Source of the DNA: Phycicoccus sp. HDW14
Lineage (GTDB): Bacteria; Actinomycetota; Actinomycetes; Actinomycetales; Dermatophilaceae
NCBI RefSeq assembly: GCF_011383005.1
Contig: NZ_CP049935.1
Coordinates: forward strand, 682,001 to 746,000
DNA length: 64,000 bases
Reading direction: 5' to 3'
A program made the translations under genes and the position numbers. This document shows positions 20,001-29,970 of the stretch, one piece after another. Every line of letters starts with the position of its first letter. Position 1 is the first letter of the stretch. Below the pieces are notes generated by a model. It saw only the letters and a list, made by a program, of their open reading frames with translations. It ran no database searches and was not told the origin of the DNA.

Positions 20001-22393
20001 ATGGCCACCTCCTCGAGCGACATCGGCTCCCGGAGGCTCGACCTGGCCGGCACCCGCGACTTCCACGTCGCCGGTGCCGGCCGGGCGCGCCGGGCGGCCC
20101 TGTCGGCCTTCAACCGTGACTGGCTCGCCGGGCTCTGGCGGGCGGCCACGGGTGGGGCGCGCATCGAGGGGGTGGCCCTCGCGGCCGTCGGCAGCCTGGG
20201 CCGGGCCGACGCCGGGCCGCTCTCGGACTACGACCTCGTCCTCCTGCACTCCGAGCGCTCGCTGCCGGCCAAGGAGCTGACCGCCCTCGCCGACCGGGTC
20301 TGGTACCCCATCTGGGACGCCGGGGTCCGCCTCGACCACAGCGTCCGCACCGTCACCCAGTGCCGCCAGGTGGCGGCGAACGACCTCACCGCCGCCGTCG
20401 GGCTGCTCGACCTCGCGCCGCTCGCCGGTGACGAGGAGCTCGTCGCGGCGGCCCGCGCGACGGTCGCCCACGACTGGCGGGGCAACGCGCGCAAGCGCCT
20501 CCCGCAGCTCGTCGAGGCGCTCACGGCGCGGCACGCGCGCCAGGGCGACCTCGCGCAGTCCATCGAGCCCGAGCTCAAGGAGGCGCACGGCGGCCTGCGC
20601 GACATGACCGTCCTGCTCGCCCTCGCCGAGGCCTGGCTCGCCGACCGCCCGCACGGCGGGGTCGACGCCGCCCACGAGCTGCTCCTCGACGTGCGCGACG
20701 CCGTCCACGTCGTCACCGGACGGGGCCGCGACCGGCTCGGCCGCGAGGACCACGACGCCGTCGCCGCGCTGCTCGGGCACCCCGACGCCGACGACCTTCT
20801 GACCGCCGTCTCGGACGCCGGCCGGCTCATCGCCTACTCGCTCGACGGCACGGTCCGCCGGGCCGGGCAGTCGCAGCGCGCCCGCACCCTGCGCGTCGGC
20901 CCGCGCCGCCCGCAGATGACCCCGCTCGGCCACGGCCTGTTCGCCAGCGACGGCGAGGTCGTGCTGGGGTCGGCCCGGCTGGCCGAGACCGACGACGGGA
21001 TGGCCCTGCGCGCCGCCGTCGTGGCCTCCCGCGCCGGCCTGCCGATCTCGCCGACGACCCTCGACAACCTCGCCTCCGGCGTGCCCGCGCTGCCGACGCC
21101 GTGGCCGGCCCACGCCCGTGACCTGCTCGGCGACCTGCTCGCCTCCGGGCCGGGCCTGGCCACCGTCTGGGAGGGGCTGGACCAGGTCGGCATCGTCGAG
21201 CGCTGGCTGCCCGAGTGGGCCGCCGTGCGCTCGCGTCCGCAGCGCAACGCGGTGCACCGGCACACGGTCGACCGCCACCTCGTCGAGACCGTCGTGCGCG
21301 CCGCCGGGCTCGTGCGCCGGACCTCGCGCCCGGACCTGCTCCTCGTCGCCTCGCTGCTGCACGACATCGGCAAGGTCCGTGGGGCACACGACCACTCGGT
21401 CACCGGCGCCGAGGCGACGCGCACCATCGCGACGCGCTGGGGCTTCCCGCCGCGCGACGTCGAGGTGCTCGTCACGCTCGTGCGCGAGCACCTGACGGTC
21501 ATCGAGCTCGCCACCCGCCGCGACCACCAGGACCCCGCGACCGTCGACGCCGCCGTGGCCGCCGTCGACGGCGACCGCGAGGTCTTCGAGCTGCTGCTGG
21601 CGCTCACCGAGGCCGACGCCTCGGCGGCCGGACCGCTGGCCTGGACCGACTGGCGCGCGACCCTGCTCGAGCAGCTGGCGACGGCCGTCCGCGCCCGGCT
21701 CGACGCCCCCAGCCCGTTCCGGCGGCGGCCGGTGCGGACGAGGGCTCCACCCGGCGGGTCGACCCCGAGGTCGCCGAGTCCGTGCGTGCCGGTGAGCCCC
21801 GGGTGCGCGTCGTCTCGGGCGGCGGCTCGCACCGGCTCGACATCGTCGACGTCGACCGGGTGGGCCTGTTCGCCGACACTGCGGGGCTGCTCGCCGCCGA
21901 GGGCCACACCGTGCGCACGGCCATCCTCCGCACCGTCGGCGACATCGCGGTCAACGAGTGGCACGTCGAGTCGCCGTCGGGCGCGGTGCCGGACCCCGAG
22001 CGCATCGTGCGCGGCCTGGCCCGGCTGGGGCGTGGCGACCGCGGCCCGCTGCAGACCCTCGACCGCCGGCGGGCCCACCTCGCGCGGCCGTCGGGGGAGT
22101 CGGGCATCGGCTCGCCCGGGCAGGCCCGGGCCCTCGTCGTGCCCGGGGCCAGCACCGAGGCCACCGTGCTCGAGGTGCGGGCCCAGGACCGGCCCGGGCT
22201 GCTCCACGAGCTCGGGGCGGCGTTCGCGGGGGCCGGGGTGTCGGTGCGCTCGGCGCACATCGCCACCTACGCCGGCCAGACCCTCGACACCTTCTACCTC
22301 ACCGGGTCCGACGGGCTGCCGCTGCCGCCCGCACGGGTCGCGCAGGCCGTCAGCCTCGTCATCGACACCTGCGACGGCCTCGCCCCCTCCTGA
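20001..22393 (+). CDS. glnD: PII nucleotidyl/uridylyltransferase GlnD, one apparent frameshift
   Basis: Modifies and de-modifies PII according to glutamine. Restored length is 797 residues. The nucleotidyltransferase motif is GSLGRADAGPLSDYDL, slightly off the usual GGYGR. ELKEAHGGLRD follows, then an HD domain (LLHDIGKVRGAHDH) and two ACT domains (DVDRVGLFADTAGLL and AQDRPGLLHELGAAF). The frame breaks at 21721-21722 (TTCCGGCGG); one more G gives PFRAAAGADEGSTRR and joins the ACT part. It starts 3 bases after glnK in the amt operon. Confidence 0.93.
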
Positions 22394-22424
22394 GCGCCCG
22401 TCCGGTGGGCGGGCGGTCAGTCGT

Positions 22425-22430
22425 TAGGCT
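22425..22430 (+). promoter_or_regulatory. -10 hexamer TAGGCT, leaderless start of ffh
   Basis: Six bases separate the hexamer from GTG 22437, which gives the canonical Ffh N-terminus. An in-frame GTG at 22431 is too close to the hexamer. Confidence 0.5.
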
Positions 22431-22436
22431 GTGCCG

Positions 22437-24028
22437 GTGTTCAACTCCCTGTCCGACCGCCTGACCGAGACCTTCCGCAACCTGCGGACCAAGGGCCGCC
22501 TCAGCGAGTCCGACGTCAACCGCACGGTCCGCGACATCCGGCTCGCGCTGCTCGACGCCGACGTCGCCCTGCCGGTCGTCAAGACGTTCACCCACAACGT
22601 GCGCGAGCGGGCGCTCGGGCCGAGGTCAGCGAGGCGCTCAACCCGGCGCAGCAGGTCGTCAAGATCGTCAACGACGAGCTCGTCGACATCCTCGGCGGCG
22701 AGACCCGGGGCATCCGGTTCGCCAAGCAGCCGCCGACCGTCATCATGCTCGCGGGCCTCCAGGGCTCGGGCAAGACGACGCTGGCCGGCAAGCTGGCGTA
22801 CTGGCTCAAGGAGCAGGGGCACACCCCGATGCTCGTCGCGGCCGACCTCCAGCGGCCGAACGCCGTCACCCAGCTCGAGGTCGTCGGCCAGCGTGCCGGC
22901 GTGCCGGTGTACGCCCCCGAGCGCGGCAACATCTCGGGCCACGACGTCGTCGGCGGCGACATCGAGGGAACGCGTTCGCACGGCGACCCGGTCTCGGTGT
23001 CGCGCAGCGGTATCGCCGAGGCCCGGGCCAAGCAGCACGACGTGGTCATCGTCGACACCGCGGGCCGCCTCGCCGTCGACGCCGACCTCATGCAGCAGGC
23101 CGCCGACATCCGCGCGGCCATCTCGCCGGACGAGGTCCTCTTCGTCATCGACGCGATGATCGGCCAGGCCGCCGTCGAGACCGCCGAGGCCTTCCTCGAG
23201 GGCACCGACTTCACCGGCGTGGTCCTCTCCAAGCTCGACGGCGACGCCCGCGGCGGTGCCGCGCTCTCGGTCGCCAGCGTCACCGGCCGTCCGATCATGT
23301 TCGCCTCCACCGGTGAGGGCGTGAAGGACTTCGAGGTCTTCCACCCCGACCGGATGGCCTCGCGCATCCTCGACATGGGTGACGTCCTCACCCTCATCGA
23401 GCAGGCCGAGAAGGCGTTCGACCGCACCCAGGCCGCCGAGATGGAGCGCAAGTTCCTCGCGGCCGAGGACTTCACCTTCGACGACTTCCTCCAGCAGATG
23501 GCGGCCATCAAGAAGATGGGCTCGCTGAAGTCGGTGCTCGGGATGATGCCGGGCATGGGCCAGATGAAGGCCCAGCTCGACGCCTTCGACGAGCGCGAGT
23601 TCGACCGGGTCGAGGCCATGGTCCGCTCGATGACCCCCTTCGAGCGCAACCACCCCAAGCAGATCAACGGCTCGCGCCGCGCCCGCATCGCCAAGGGCTC
23701 GGGGGTCGGCACCTCCGAGGTCAACCAGCTCCTCGAGCGGTTCGGCGAGGCGCAGAAGATGATGAAGCAGATGGCCAAGGGCGGCGGCATCCCGGGGATG
23801 CCGGGCATGGGTTCAGGGCCGGGCAAGCGCGGGCGGCAGCAGGCGCCGCAGCGCAAGAAGTCGAAGTCCGGCAACCCGGCCAAGCGGGCGGCCGAGGAGC
23901 GCGCGGCAGCCCAGCGGGGCGCCTCGACGCCCTCGGGCTCGAGCTTCGGGTCCGGGCCGGCCACCGGTCCCGCCGACCTCGACCCCTCCCAGCTGCCGAA
24001 GGGCTTCGAGAAGTTCCTGGGGCAGTGA
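22437..24028 (+). CDS. ffh: Signal recognition particle protein Ffh, one apparent frameshift
   Basis: An SRP GTPase that binds signal sequences and 4.5S RNA. Restored length is 530 residues. It has an N domain (FNSLSDRLTETFRNLRTKG), a G domain with GLQGSGKTTLAGKLA, DTAGRL and SKLDGDARGG, then a Met-rich M domain (MGSLKSVLGMMPGMGQMK, SRRARIAKGSG) and a Lys-rich tail. The frame breaks at 22617-22619 (GCTCGGGCCG); one more G gives ALGAEVSEALNPAQQ. The G domain carries an insert (SGHDVVGGDIEGTRSH) just before GDPVSV, longer than I know from mycobacterial Ffh. Confidence 0.95.
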
Positions 24029-24845
24029 ACGACTCGGCGGCGCGCGAGCTGAACACGCTCGCCGTCGGAACGGACGGGCCGCGGGTCGCCTTCCTCCACG
24101 GACTCTTCGGCCAGGGCCGCAACTGGACCCAGGTGGCCAAGGCGCTCGCCGGGCCGGACGGGTCGGGCGCGCGGTGCCTGCTCGTCGACCTGCCCGACCA
24201 CGGTCGCTCACCGTGGTCGGAGACCTTCTCGTACGAGGCCTACGCCGAGGCCGTCGCCGCGACGCTGGCCGCGACGGCGCCGGGGGAGCAGTGGGTCGTC
24301 GTGGGGCACAGCCTCGGCGGCAAGGTGTCGATGGTCCTCACGCTCACCCACCCCGAGCTCGTCGCGAGCCTCGTCGTCGTCGACATCGCGCCCAAGGACT
24401 ACGGCGACCTCGACCGCTTCCGCGGCTACATCGACGAGATGCGCGCCCTGCCGCTCGAGGCGCTGACCAGCCGCGCCGACGCCGAGGCGCGCTTCGCCGA
24501 GCCCGACGCGGGGTCAAGGCCTTCCTCCTGCAGAACCTGCGCCGCTCGGGCACCGAGTGGGCGTGGCAGGCCAACCTCGGGCTCATCGCCGCCGACGCCG
24601 AGCGAGGGAGCGACTCGGACATCGCCGGCTTCCCCGACCTCGGTGGTCGCTCGTGGGACGGGCCGGTCGTCTGGCTCGTCGGTGGCGAGTCCGAGTACGT
24701 GCGCGACACCGACGTCGCTGACATGCGGACCCTGTTCCCGCGCACCCGGATCGTCACGGTCAACGGGGCCGCGCACTGGGTGCACACCGACCAGCCCGCC
24801 GTCGTCGTGGAGACGCTGCGCCGCGTGGTCCGCACCGTCGGCTAG
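24025..24845 (+). CDS. Alpha/beta hydrolase, one apparent frameshift
   Basis: Restored length is 273 residues. The oxyanion-hole segment FLHGLFGQGRNW and the nucleophile elbow GHSLGGK (Ser) are clear. The acid and base are likely the Asp/Glu after strand 7 and His in GAAHWVH. The overall shape resembles YbfF-type esterases. The frame breaks at 24510-24513 (GCGGGGTCAAG); one more G gives DAGVKAFLLQNL. GTG 24025 overlaps the ffh stop. Its stop TAG lies inside CTAG, which on the other strand is also the stop of the MFS gene. The substrate is unknown. Confidence 0.85.
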
Positions 24846-26133
24846 CCGGCCTGTGGGTCGGGCACGTCGTCGAGCGAGCGCACGGCCAGCAGGGGGCTGC
24901 CCACGAGCCAGAGCACCGAGAGCGCGGCGAGCACCGAGCCCACGGCGATGGCCGCCCCCGTGCCGACGAGCCCGGCGAGCAGTCCGCCGAGCACCGCCCC
25001 GAGCGGACGCACCCCGTAGTTGACGGTCGTGAACGCGCCCTGCACGCGGGCCCGCACGTCGTCCGGGATGACGGCGGTCATCACGGCGTTGACGTTGACG
25101 TCGAAGAGCATGACGCCGAAGCCGGTGACCGCCTCGACGGCCGTCAGCCCGACCGCCTTCGCGAGGTCGGACCCGTGCGCCAGGACGAGCGTGGTGGTCG
25201 GCAGCGTGAAGAGCAGCGCCCCGACCACGGCGGTGCGCCCGATGCCGATGCGGCGCCCGACCCGGCCGGCGACCACGGCCCCCAGCAGCCCACCAGTGGC
25301 CCCGATGCCGAGGGACAGCCCGATGGTGCCGGCCGAGAGCGCGAGGTCACGACTGGCGAACACGACGAGCAGCGCCTGCACGACGAAGGTGAAGAGGTTG
25401 ATCCACGAGACGCAGCGCAGCATCGGGGCGAGGTACGGGTCGCGCCAGACGTGCCGCATCCCGTCGGCGACCCGGCGGCGCAGCGACGACCCGTCGTCGG
25501 GGGCCGGGGTGCGGTCGGGCACGTCGGCGGTGCGCAGCAGGGTGGCCGAGGCGAGGAACGAGACGGCGTCGACGACGAGGGCGTAGGGCGCGGTGAGCAG
25601 CTGGACGAGCCCGCCGCCGAGCGCCGGACCGGCGATGTACGAGCCCGACCGGGTCGCACTGAACAGGCTGCCGGCCTCGACGTAGCGCTCACGGGGGACG
25701 AGCGCGACGTAGAACGGCTGCCACGCGGACCGGAAGAGCGTCGACCACGCGCCGAGCAGGAGGGCCACGGCGAGCAGGTGCGCGAAGGTCAGCGCCCCGA
25801 GCACGGCGGCGACCGGCACGGTCGCGACGACGACGGCCCGGGCGAGGTCGGCGACGACGAGGAGGCGCCGCGGCCGGGGGCGCCGGTCGACCCAGGTGCC
25901 GACGAGCAGCGCCAGGAGGTTGGGCAGCCACACGACGGCGGTGAGCAGCGCGACCCGGGAGGCGCTCTCGTCGAGGACGGTGACGGCGACGAGGGGATCG
26001 CGAGGTCGGACACCCGGTCGCCGAGCTCGGAGACGGTCTGGGCGCCCCACGCCGTGGCGAACCGCCGGCCGCGCCACAGCGGTCGGGGCCGCCCGGGCGG
26101 CGAGGGCGCGGTCCCGGTGGTCGGCTCAGCCAT
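24842..26133 (-). CDS. MFS transporter, one apparent frameshift
   Basis: Restored length is 430 residues with about twelve membrane helices. It belongs to the enterobactin/macrolide-exporter-like group of MFS proteins (TWVDRRPRPRRLLVVADLAR is the loop 2-3 motif). The frame breaks at 25993-25996 on the plus strand (GAGGGGATC). One more base there gives SDLAIPLVAVTVL and joins the first helix to the rest. The start overlaps the end of the ArsR-type regulator, so the pair forms one unit, probably a regulated efflux pump. The substrate is unknown. Confidence 0.85.
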
Positions 26134-26689
26134 GGTCGCGGTCCGGGAGGGTGTGGCGCAGCAGCAGCACCGTGCGGGCTCCCGCGGGAGCCGCGGCCGG
26201 GTCGTCCTTGCGCAGGACGTAGGGCGCGAGCAGCGCCTCGACGGCGGCCTCGAGCCCGGCGGCCTCCTCGGGGGTGAGGAGCACCCGGGTGCTCGAGCGA
26301 CCGGCCACCGCGCGCCACGCGGGCGCCAGGGTGGGCTCGACGTCGCGGTGCCAGTCGCCGACGAGGTCGCCCTCGGCGTCCTCGATGGCCCGCTGCAGGG
26401 CCGATCCCGCGTCCTGGTCGCCGGAGAACCGGAAGCCGCGGCCCACCGCCTCCCACCAGCGCTCGCGGCCCGAGCCCCCGGTCGCGGCGTCGCGGACCAG
26501 GCCGTGCTCGGCGAGGTGGCGCAGGTGCCAGCTCGTGACCGACGGGGTGGCGCCGACGACGGGGGAGAGGCGGGTGGCGGTGGCGGGTCCGTGCCGCTGC
26601 AGCTCGCCGAGGATGCGCACGCGCACCGGGTGGGCCAGGGCGCGCATCCCTCGCGCGTCGAGCTCGAGGTCACCGTACGGGTTGGCCAT
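26126..26689 (-). CDS. ArsR-like winged-helix transcriptional regulator
   Basis: A 187-residue regulator. The N-terminal winged helix (ALAHPVRVRILGELQRHG, then TPSVTSWHLRHLAEHGLV) matches the ArsR group. There is no cysteine metal site in the recognition helix; the C-terminal 90 residues form a separate region of unknown ligand. It overlaps the MFS gene by 8 bases and probably controls it. An AGGAAGGGGG ribosome-binding site precedes the ATG. Confidence 0.85.
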   Translation of the reverse strand: MANPYGDLELDARGMRALAHPVRVRILGELQRHGPATATRLSPVVGATPSVTSWHLRHLAEHGLVRDAATGGSGRERWWEAVGRGFRFSGDQDAGSALQRAIEDAEGDLVGDWHRDVEPTLAPAWRAVAGRSSTRVLLTPEEAAGLEAAVEALLAPYVLRKDDPAAAPAGARTVLLLRHTLPDRDHG

Positions 26690-26708
26690 CGAGGGCCCCC
26701 TTCCTGAT

Positions 26709-26740
26709 CTGAGAGGACCCTATCGAGAGGGCTCTCTCAG
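26709..26740 (-). promoter_or_regulatory. Promoter and candidate operator of the arsR-MFS unit
   Basis: CTGAGAG (26709-26715) and CTCTCAG (26734-26740) form a perfect 7-bp inverted repeat. A second smaller one, GAGAG-GG-CTCTC, lies inside the right part. On the minus strand a -10 TAGGGT (26722-26717) sits between the arms, so a bound repressor would block it. Autoregulation is inferred. Confidence 0.45.
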
Positions 26741-26777
26741 GTCCAGCGAAGGGCTGGGCACGGGCGCCCGGACGGTC

Positions 26778-26783
26778 CACACT
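26778..26783 (+). promoter_or_regulatory. -10 hexamer CACACT, leaderless start of the methyltransferase
   Basis: Seven bases separate the hexamer from ATG 26791. It lies 38 bases from the arsR operator, which might also affect it. Confidence 0.4.
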
Positions 26784-26790
26784 GAGGGCC

Positions 26791-27633
26791 ATGACCACCG
26801 CCGAGCAGCCCGCCCCGAGTCCCGTCGCCCGCCTGTTCGACGCGGTGGCCGACGACTACGACCGGACCGGGATCGACTTCTTCGGCCCGATCGCCGACGG
26901 GCTGCTCGACGGGCTGGGTGTGCGCGCCGGTGACGCCTGCGCCGACCTCGGCTGCGGCCGGGGCGCGGTCACCGTCGGGCTCGCCGAGCGGGCCCTCCCC
27001 GCGGGGCGGGTCGTCGGCATCGACATCAGCGACCGGATGCTGGAGCACGCGCGGACGCTGCTCGCGGAGCACGGCGACGGGGTCGAGCTGCGCCTCGGCG
27101 ACGCCTCGGACCCGGATCTCGAGTCCGGCGCGTGGGACGTCGTCGCCTCGTCCCTCGTGCTGTTCTTCCTCCCCGACCCCCTCGCCGCCCTCACCCGGTG
27201 GGTCGGGCTGCTCGCACCCGGTGGGCGGATCGGCATCGCGACGTTCGGCGACCAGGATCCGGTGTGGAGCGCCGTCGACGCGGAGTTCGGACCGTGGCTC
27301 CCGCCCGCGATGCGCGACCCGCGCACGACCGGCCCGGACAGCCCCTTCGCCACGGACGCCGGGATGGAGGACCTCATGGCTCGCGCCGGGGCGGGCGACG
27401 TGCGGACCACGAGCGCGCGGGTCGACGTCCGCTTCGGCGACGCCGCGGGCTGGGAGCGGTTCTCCCGGGCCACCGGCCAGCGAGCGATGTGGGCGTCGCT
27501 GCCGGAGAACGAGATCGACGGTGTCCGGGCGAGGGCGGCCGCGCACCTCGAGGGGGCCCGCGATGCCGACGGGCGGGTCGTCGTGTGGCAGGACGTCAGG
27601 TACACGTGGGGAACGGCGCCCCCGGCGCAGTGA
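26791..27633 (+). CDS. Class I SAM-dependent methyltransferase
   Basis: A 280-residue methyltransferase of the UbiE/MenG-like group. Motif I is CADLGCGRGAVTVGLAE, and the acidic loop after strand 2 is GIDISDRMLEHAR. Later motifs are SSLVLFFLPDP and LLAPGGRIGIATFG. It has no signal peptide. The substrate is not predictable. It is divergent from the arsR gene. Confidence 0.87.
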   Translation: MTTAEQPAPSPVARLFDAVADDYDRTGIDFFGPIADGLLDGLGVRAGDACADLGCGRGAVTVGLAERALPAGRVVGIDISDRMLEHARTLLAEHGDGVELRLGDASDPDLESGAWDVVASSLVLFFLPDPLAALTRWVGLLAPGGRIGIATFGDQDPVWSAVDAEFGPWLPPAMRDPRTTGPDSPFATDAGMEDLMARAGAGDVRTTSARVDVRFGDAAGWERFSRATGQRAMWASLPENEIDGVRARAAAHLEGARDADGRVVVWQDVRYTWGTAPPAQ

Positions 27634-27659
27634 GCCCGGGCCGCATCCGCCGGGCCGAC

Positions 27660-27665
27660 TAGGGT
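27660..27665 (+). promoter_or_regulatory. -10 hexamer TAGGGT, leaderless start of the amidohydrolase
   Basis: Six bases separate the hexamer from ATG 27672. Confidence 0.5.
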
Positions 27666-27671
27666 CGGCCC

Positions 27672-28760
27672 ATGGCATCGGTGCTGCACCTCACGGGTCC
27701 CGTCCTCGTCGGCCGCGAGGAGGAGGCGCCCGAGGCCTGGGTGCACGGCGGCACGGTCACCTTCAGTCGTCCGGTCGGCGACCACGACGTCACGACGCTC
27801 GACGGCTGGGTGCTGCCCGGCCTCGTCGACGCGCACTGCCACGTGGGGCTCGTCGCGACCGGGGCCACCGACGCCGCCACCGCCGAGGCGCAGGCGAGCG
27901 CCGACCGCGACGCCGGCACCCTGCTCATCCGGGACGCCGGGTCGCCGAGCGACACCCGCTGGGTCGACGAGCGCGAGGACCTGCCGCGCATCATCCGCGC
28001 CGGCCGGCACATCGCCCGCACGCGCCGGTACATCCGGAACTTCGCGTGGGAGGTCGAGCCGGACGGGCTCGTCGAGCGGGTGCGCCTCGAGGCCCGGGCC
28101 GGGGACGGGTGGGTCAAGCTCGTCGGCGACTGGATCGACCGCGACGCCGGCGACCTCACGCCGTGCTGGCCCGCCGACGTGCTGGCGCAGGCCGTCGCCG
28201 CAGCCCACGAGGAGGGGGCGCGGGTGACCGCCCACTGCTTCGGCGAGCAGAGCCTGCACGACTTCGCGGCCGCCGGCACCGACTGCATCGAGCACGCCAC
28301 CGGCCTGGTGCCCGAGAGCATCGAGGCCTTCGCCGCGCAGGGCATCGCCATCGTTCCGACGCTGGTCAACATCGACACCTTCCCGGAGATCGCCGAGCCG
28401 GCGCGCGAGAAGTTCCCCGAGTACCACCGGCACATGCTCGACCTGCACGCCCGGCGCTACGAGACCGTCGCCGCCGCCCGCGACGCGGGGGTGCCCGTGT
28501 ACGTCGGCACCGACGCCGGTGGGTCGCTGCCGCACGGGCTGGTCGGCCAGGAGGTCGAGCGGCTCACCCGCTGCGGGTTCCCGGCGATCGAGGCCCTCGA
28601 CGCGGCCACGTGGGGCGCCCGGGCGTGGCTGGGCCGTCCGGCCCTGGCCGAGGGGGAGCCGGCCGACCTCGTCGTCTACGCCGAGGACCCGCGGGCCGAC
28701 GTGCGGGTGCTCGCGCACCCCGCCGCCGTCGTGCTCCGCGGGTCCGTCGTCGGCGGCTGA
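27672..28760 (+). CDS. Metal-dependent amidohydrolase
   Basis: A 362-residue amidohydrolase-superfamily enzyme with a short beta-sandwich at both ends and a TIM barrel. Metal ligands are DAHCH (HxH), Lys in GWVKLVGDW, His in TAHCFGEQ, His in CIEHATG and Asp in VGTDAGG, the arrangement of a binuclear centre as in imidazolonepropionase- and prolidase-like members. The substrate is unknown. It stands alone. Confidence 0.87.
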   Translation: MASVLHLTGPVLVGREEEAPEAWVHGGTVTFSRPVGDHDVTTLDGWVLPGLVDAHCHVGLVATGATDAATAEAQASADRDAGTLLIRDAGSPSDTRWVDEREDLPRIIRAGRHIARTRRYIRNFAWEVEPDGLVERVRLEARAGDGWVKLVGDWIDRDAGDLTPCWPADVLAQAVAAAHEEGARVTAHCFGEQSLHDFAAAGTDCIEHATGLVPESIEAFAAQGIAIVPTLVNIDTFPEIAEPAREKFPEYHRHMLDLHARRYETVAAARDAGVPVYVGTDAGGSLPHGLVGQEVERLTRCGFPAIEALDAATWGARAWLGRPALAEGEPADLVVYAEDPRADVRVLAHPAAVVLRGSVVGG

Positions 28761-28803
28761 GGCCCGGTTCGTCCACCCCTCGGCGCGGCCCGCCCACATC
28801 GCG

Positions 28804-28870
28804 AGACATAAGCGTCTGTTATTTGACCGATAATGCTGCCCTATGGAAACTCCTAGTCATCGCCTAGGAA
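28804..28870 (+). promoter_or_regulatory. AT-rich promoter and candidate operator of the sulfate transport operon
   Basis: A patch much richer in A and T than its surroundings contains GATAAT (28829-28834), a good -10, and an overlapping TTGACC (28823-28828). Just downstream is a perfect inverted repeat TCCTAG-N7-CTAGGA (28851-28869). It lies 56 bases before the sbp ATG. I suggest it is the binding site of the Rrf2 regulator encoded at the end of the operon. The -35 is not clear. Confidence 0.5.
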
Positions 28871-28925
28871 TGCGCCGCACGGCGCCTCTCCCCACCCGGG
28901 GTCCGAACCACAGGAGCAGCCACCC

Positions 28926-29963
28926 ATGAGCAGGAACCGTCTCGCCCTCGCCGCCGTCGCCGTCAGCGCGTCGCTGGTGATGAGCGCGTGCGCCGGCGGA
29001 GGGTCCAGCGACGTGGCCGGGGCCGAGGCCGCACCCGCGGCCGGTGGCGCCGCGACGAGCACGATCGACCTCTACGCCTACGCCGTCCCCAAGGTCGGCT
29101 ACGACACGCTGATCCCCGCCTTCCAGGCCACCGCGGCCGGCAAGGGCGTGCAGTTCCAGCAGTCCTACGGCGCCTCCGGCGACCAGTCGCGCAAGGTCGC
29201 CGCCGGCGCCGAGGCCGACTTCGTCAACTTCTCGGTCGAGCCCGACGTCACCCGGCTCGTCGAGGCCGGTCTCGTCGACACGGGCTGGAACGCGGGCGAG
29301 CACAAGGGGATCCCCTTCGGCTCGGTCGTGACGATCGTCGTCCGGAAGGGCAACCCCAAGGGCATCAAGGACTGGGACGACCTGCTCGAGCCCGGCGTCG
29401 AGGTCGTGACGCCCAACCCGTTCAGCTCGGGGTCGGCCAAGTGGAACCTGCTCGCCCCGTACGCCGCCAAGAGCGACGGCGGCAAGGACGCGAAGGCCGG
29501 CCTCGACTTCATCGGGAAGCTCGTCGGCGACCACGTGAAGATCCAGCCGAAGTCCGGCCGCGAGGCCACCGAGGCCTTCCTCCAGGGCAGCGGCGACGTG
29601 TTGCTCTCCTACGAGAACGAGGCGCTGTTCATCGAGCGCAAGGGCGACCCGGTCGAGCACGTCACCCCGCCGCAGACCTTCAAGATCGAGAACCCGGCCG
29701 CCGTGGTCACCAAGGGCAAGAACGCCGAGAAGGCCAAGGCGTTCAACGACTTCCTCTACACGCCCGCGGCGCAGAAGCTCTGGGCCGAGGCCGGCTTCCG
29801 CCCGGTCGACGCGACGGTCGCGAAGGACTTCGCCGCCGACTTCCCCGCGCCGCAGAAGCTCTGGACCATCGACGACCTCGGCGGCTGGAAGACCGTCGAC
29901 GGCTCCCTGTTCACAAAGGACGTCGGCTCGATCGCCAAGATCTACGACGCCGCCACCCAGTGA
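28926..29963 (+). CDS. sbp: Sulfate/thiosulfate ABC transporter substrate-binding lipoprotein
   Basis: A 345-residue exported protein. The signal peptide ends in LVMSAC, a lipobox-like site that would anchor Cys21 by lipid. The mature part follows the Sbp/CysP fold, with YAVPKVGYDTLIPAF, SYGASGDQSRKVAAGAEADFV and a C-terminal domain containing GFRPVD. First gene of sbp-cysT-cysW-cysA. It captures sulfate outside the membrane. Whether it also takes thiosulfate or molybdate cannot be told. Confidence 0.93.
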   Translation: MSRNRLALAAVAVSASLVMSACAGGGSSDVAGAEAAPAAGGAATSTIDLYAYAVPKVGYDTLIPAFQATAAGKGVQFQQSYGASGDQSRKVAAGAEADFVNFSVEPDVTRLVEAGLVDTGWNAGEHKGIPFGSVVTIVVRKGNPKGIKDWDDLLEPGVEVVTPNPFSSGSAKWNLLAPYAAKSDGGKDAKAGLDFIGKLVGDHVKIQPKSGREATEAFLQGSGDVLLSYENEALFIERKGDPVEHVTPPQTFKIENPAAVVTKGKNAEKAKAFNDFLYTPAAQKLWAEAGFRPVDATVAKDFAADFPAPQKLWTIDDLGGWKTVDGSLFTKDVGSIAKIYDAATQ

Positions 29964-29970
29964 GGCAGCC

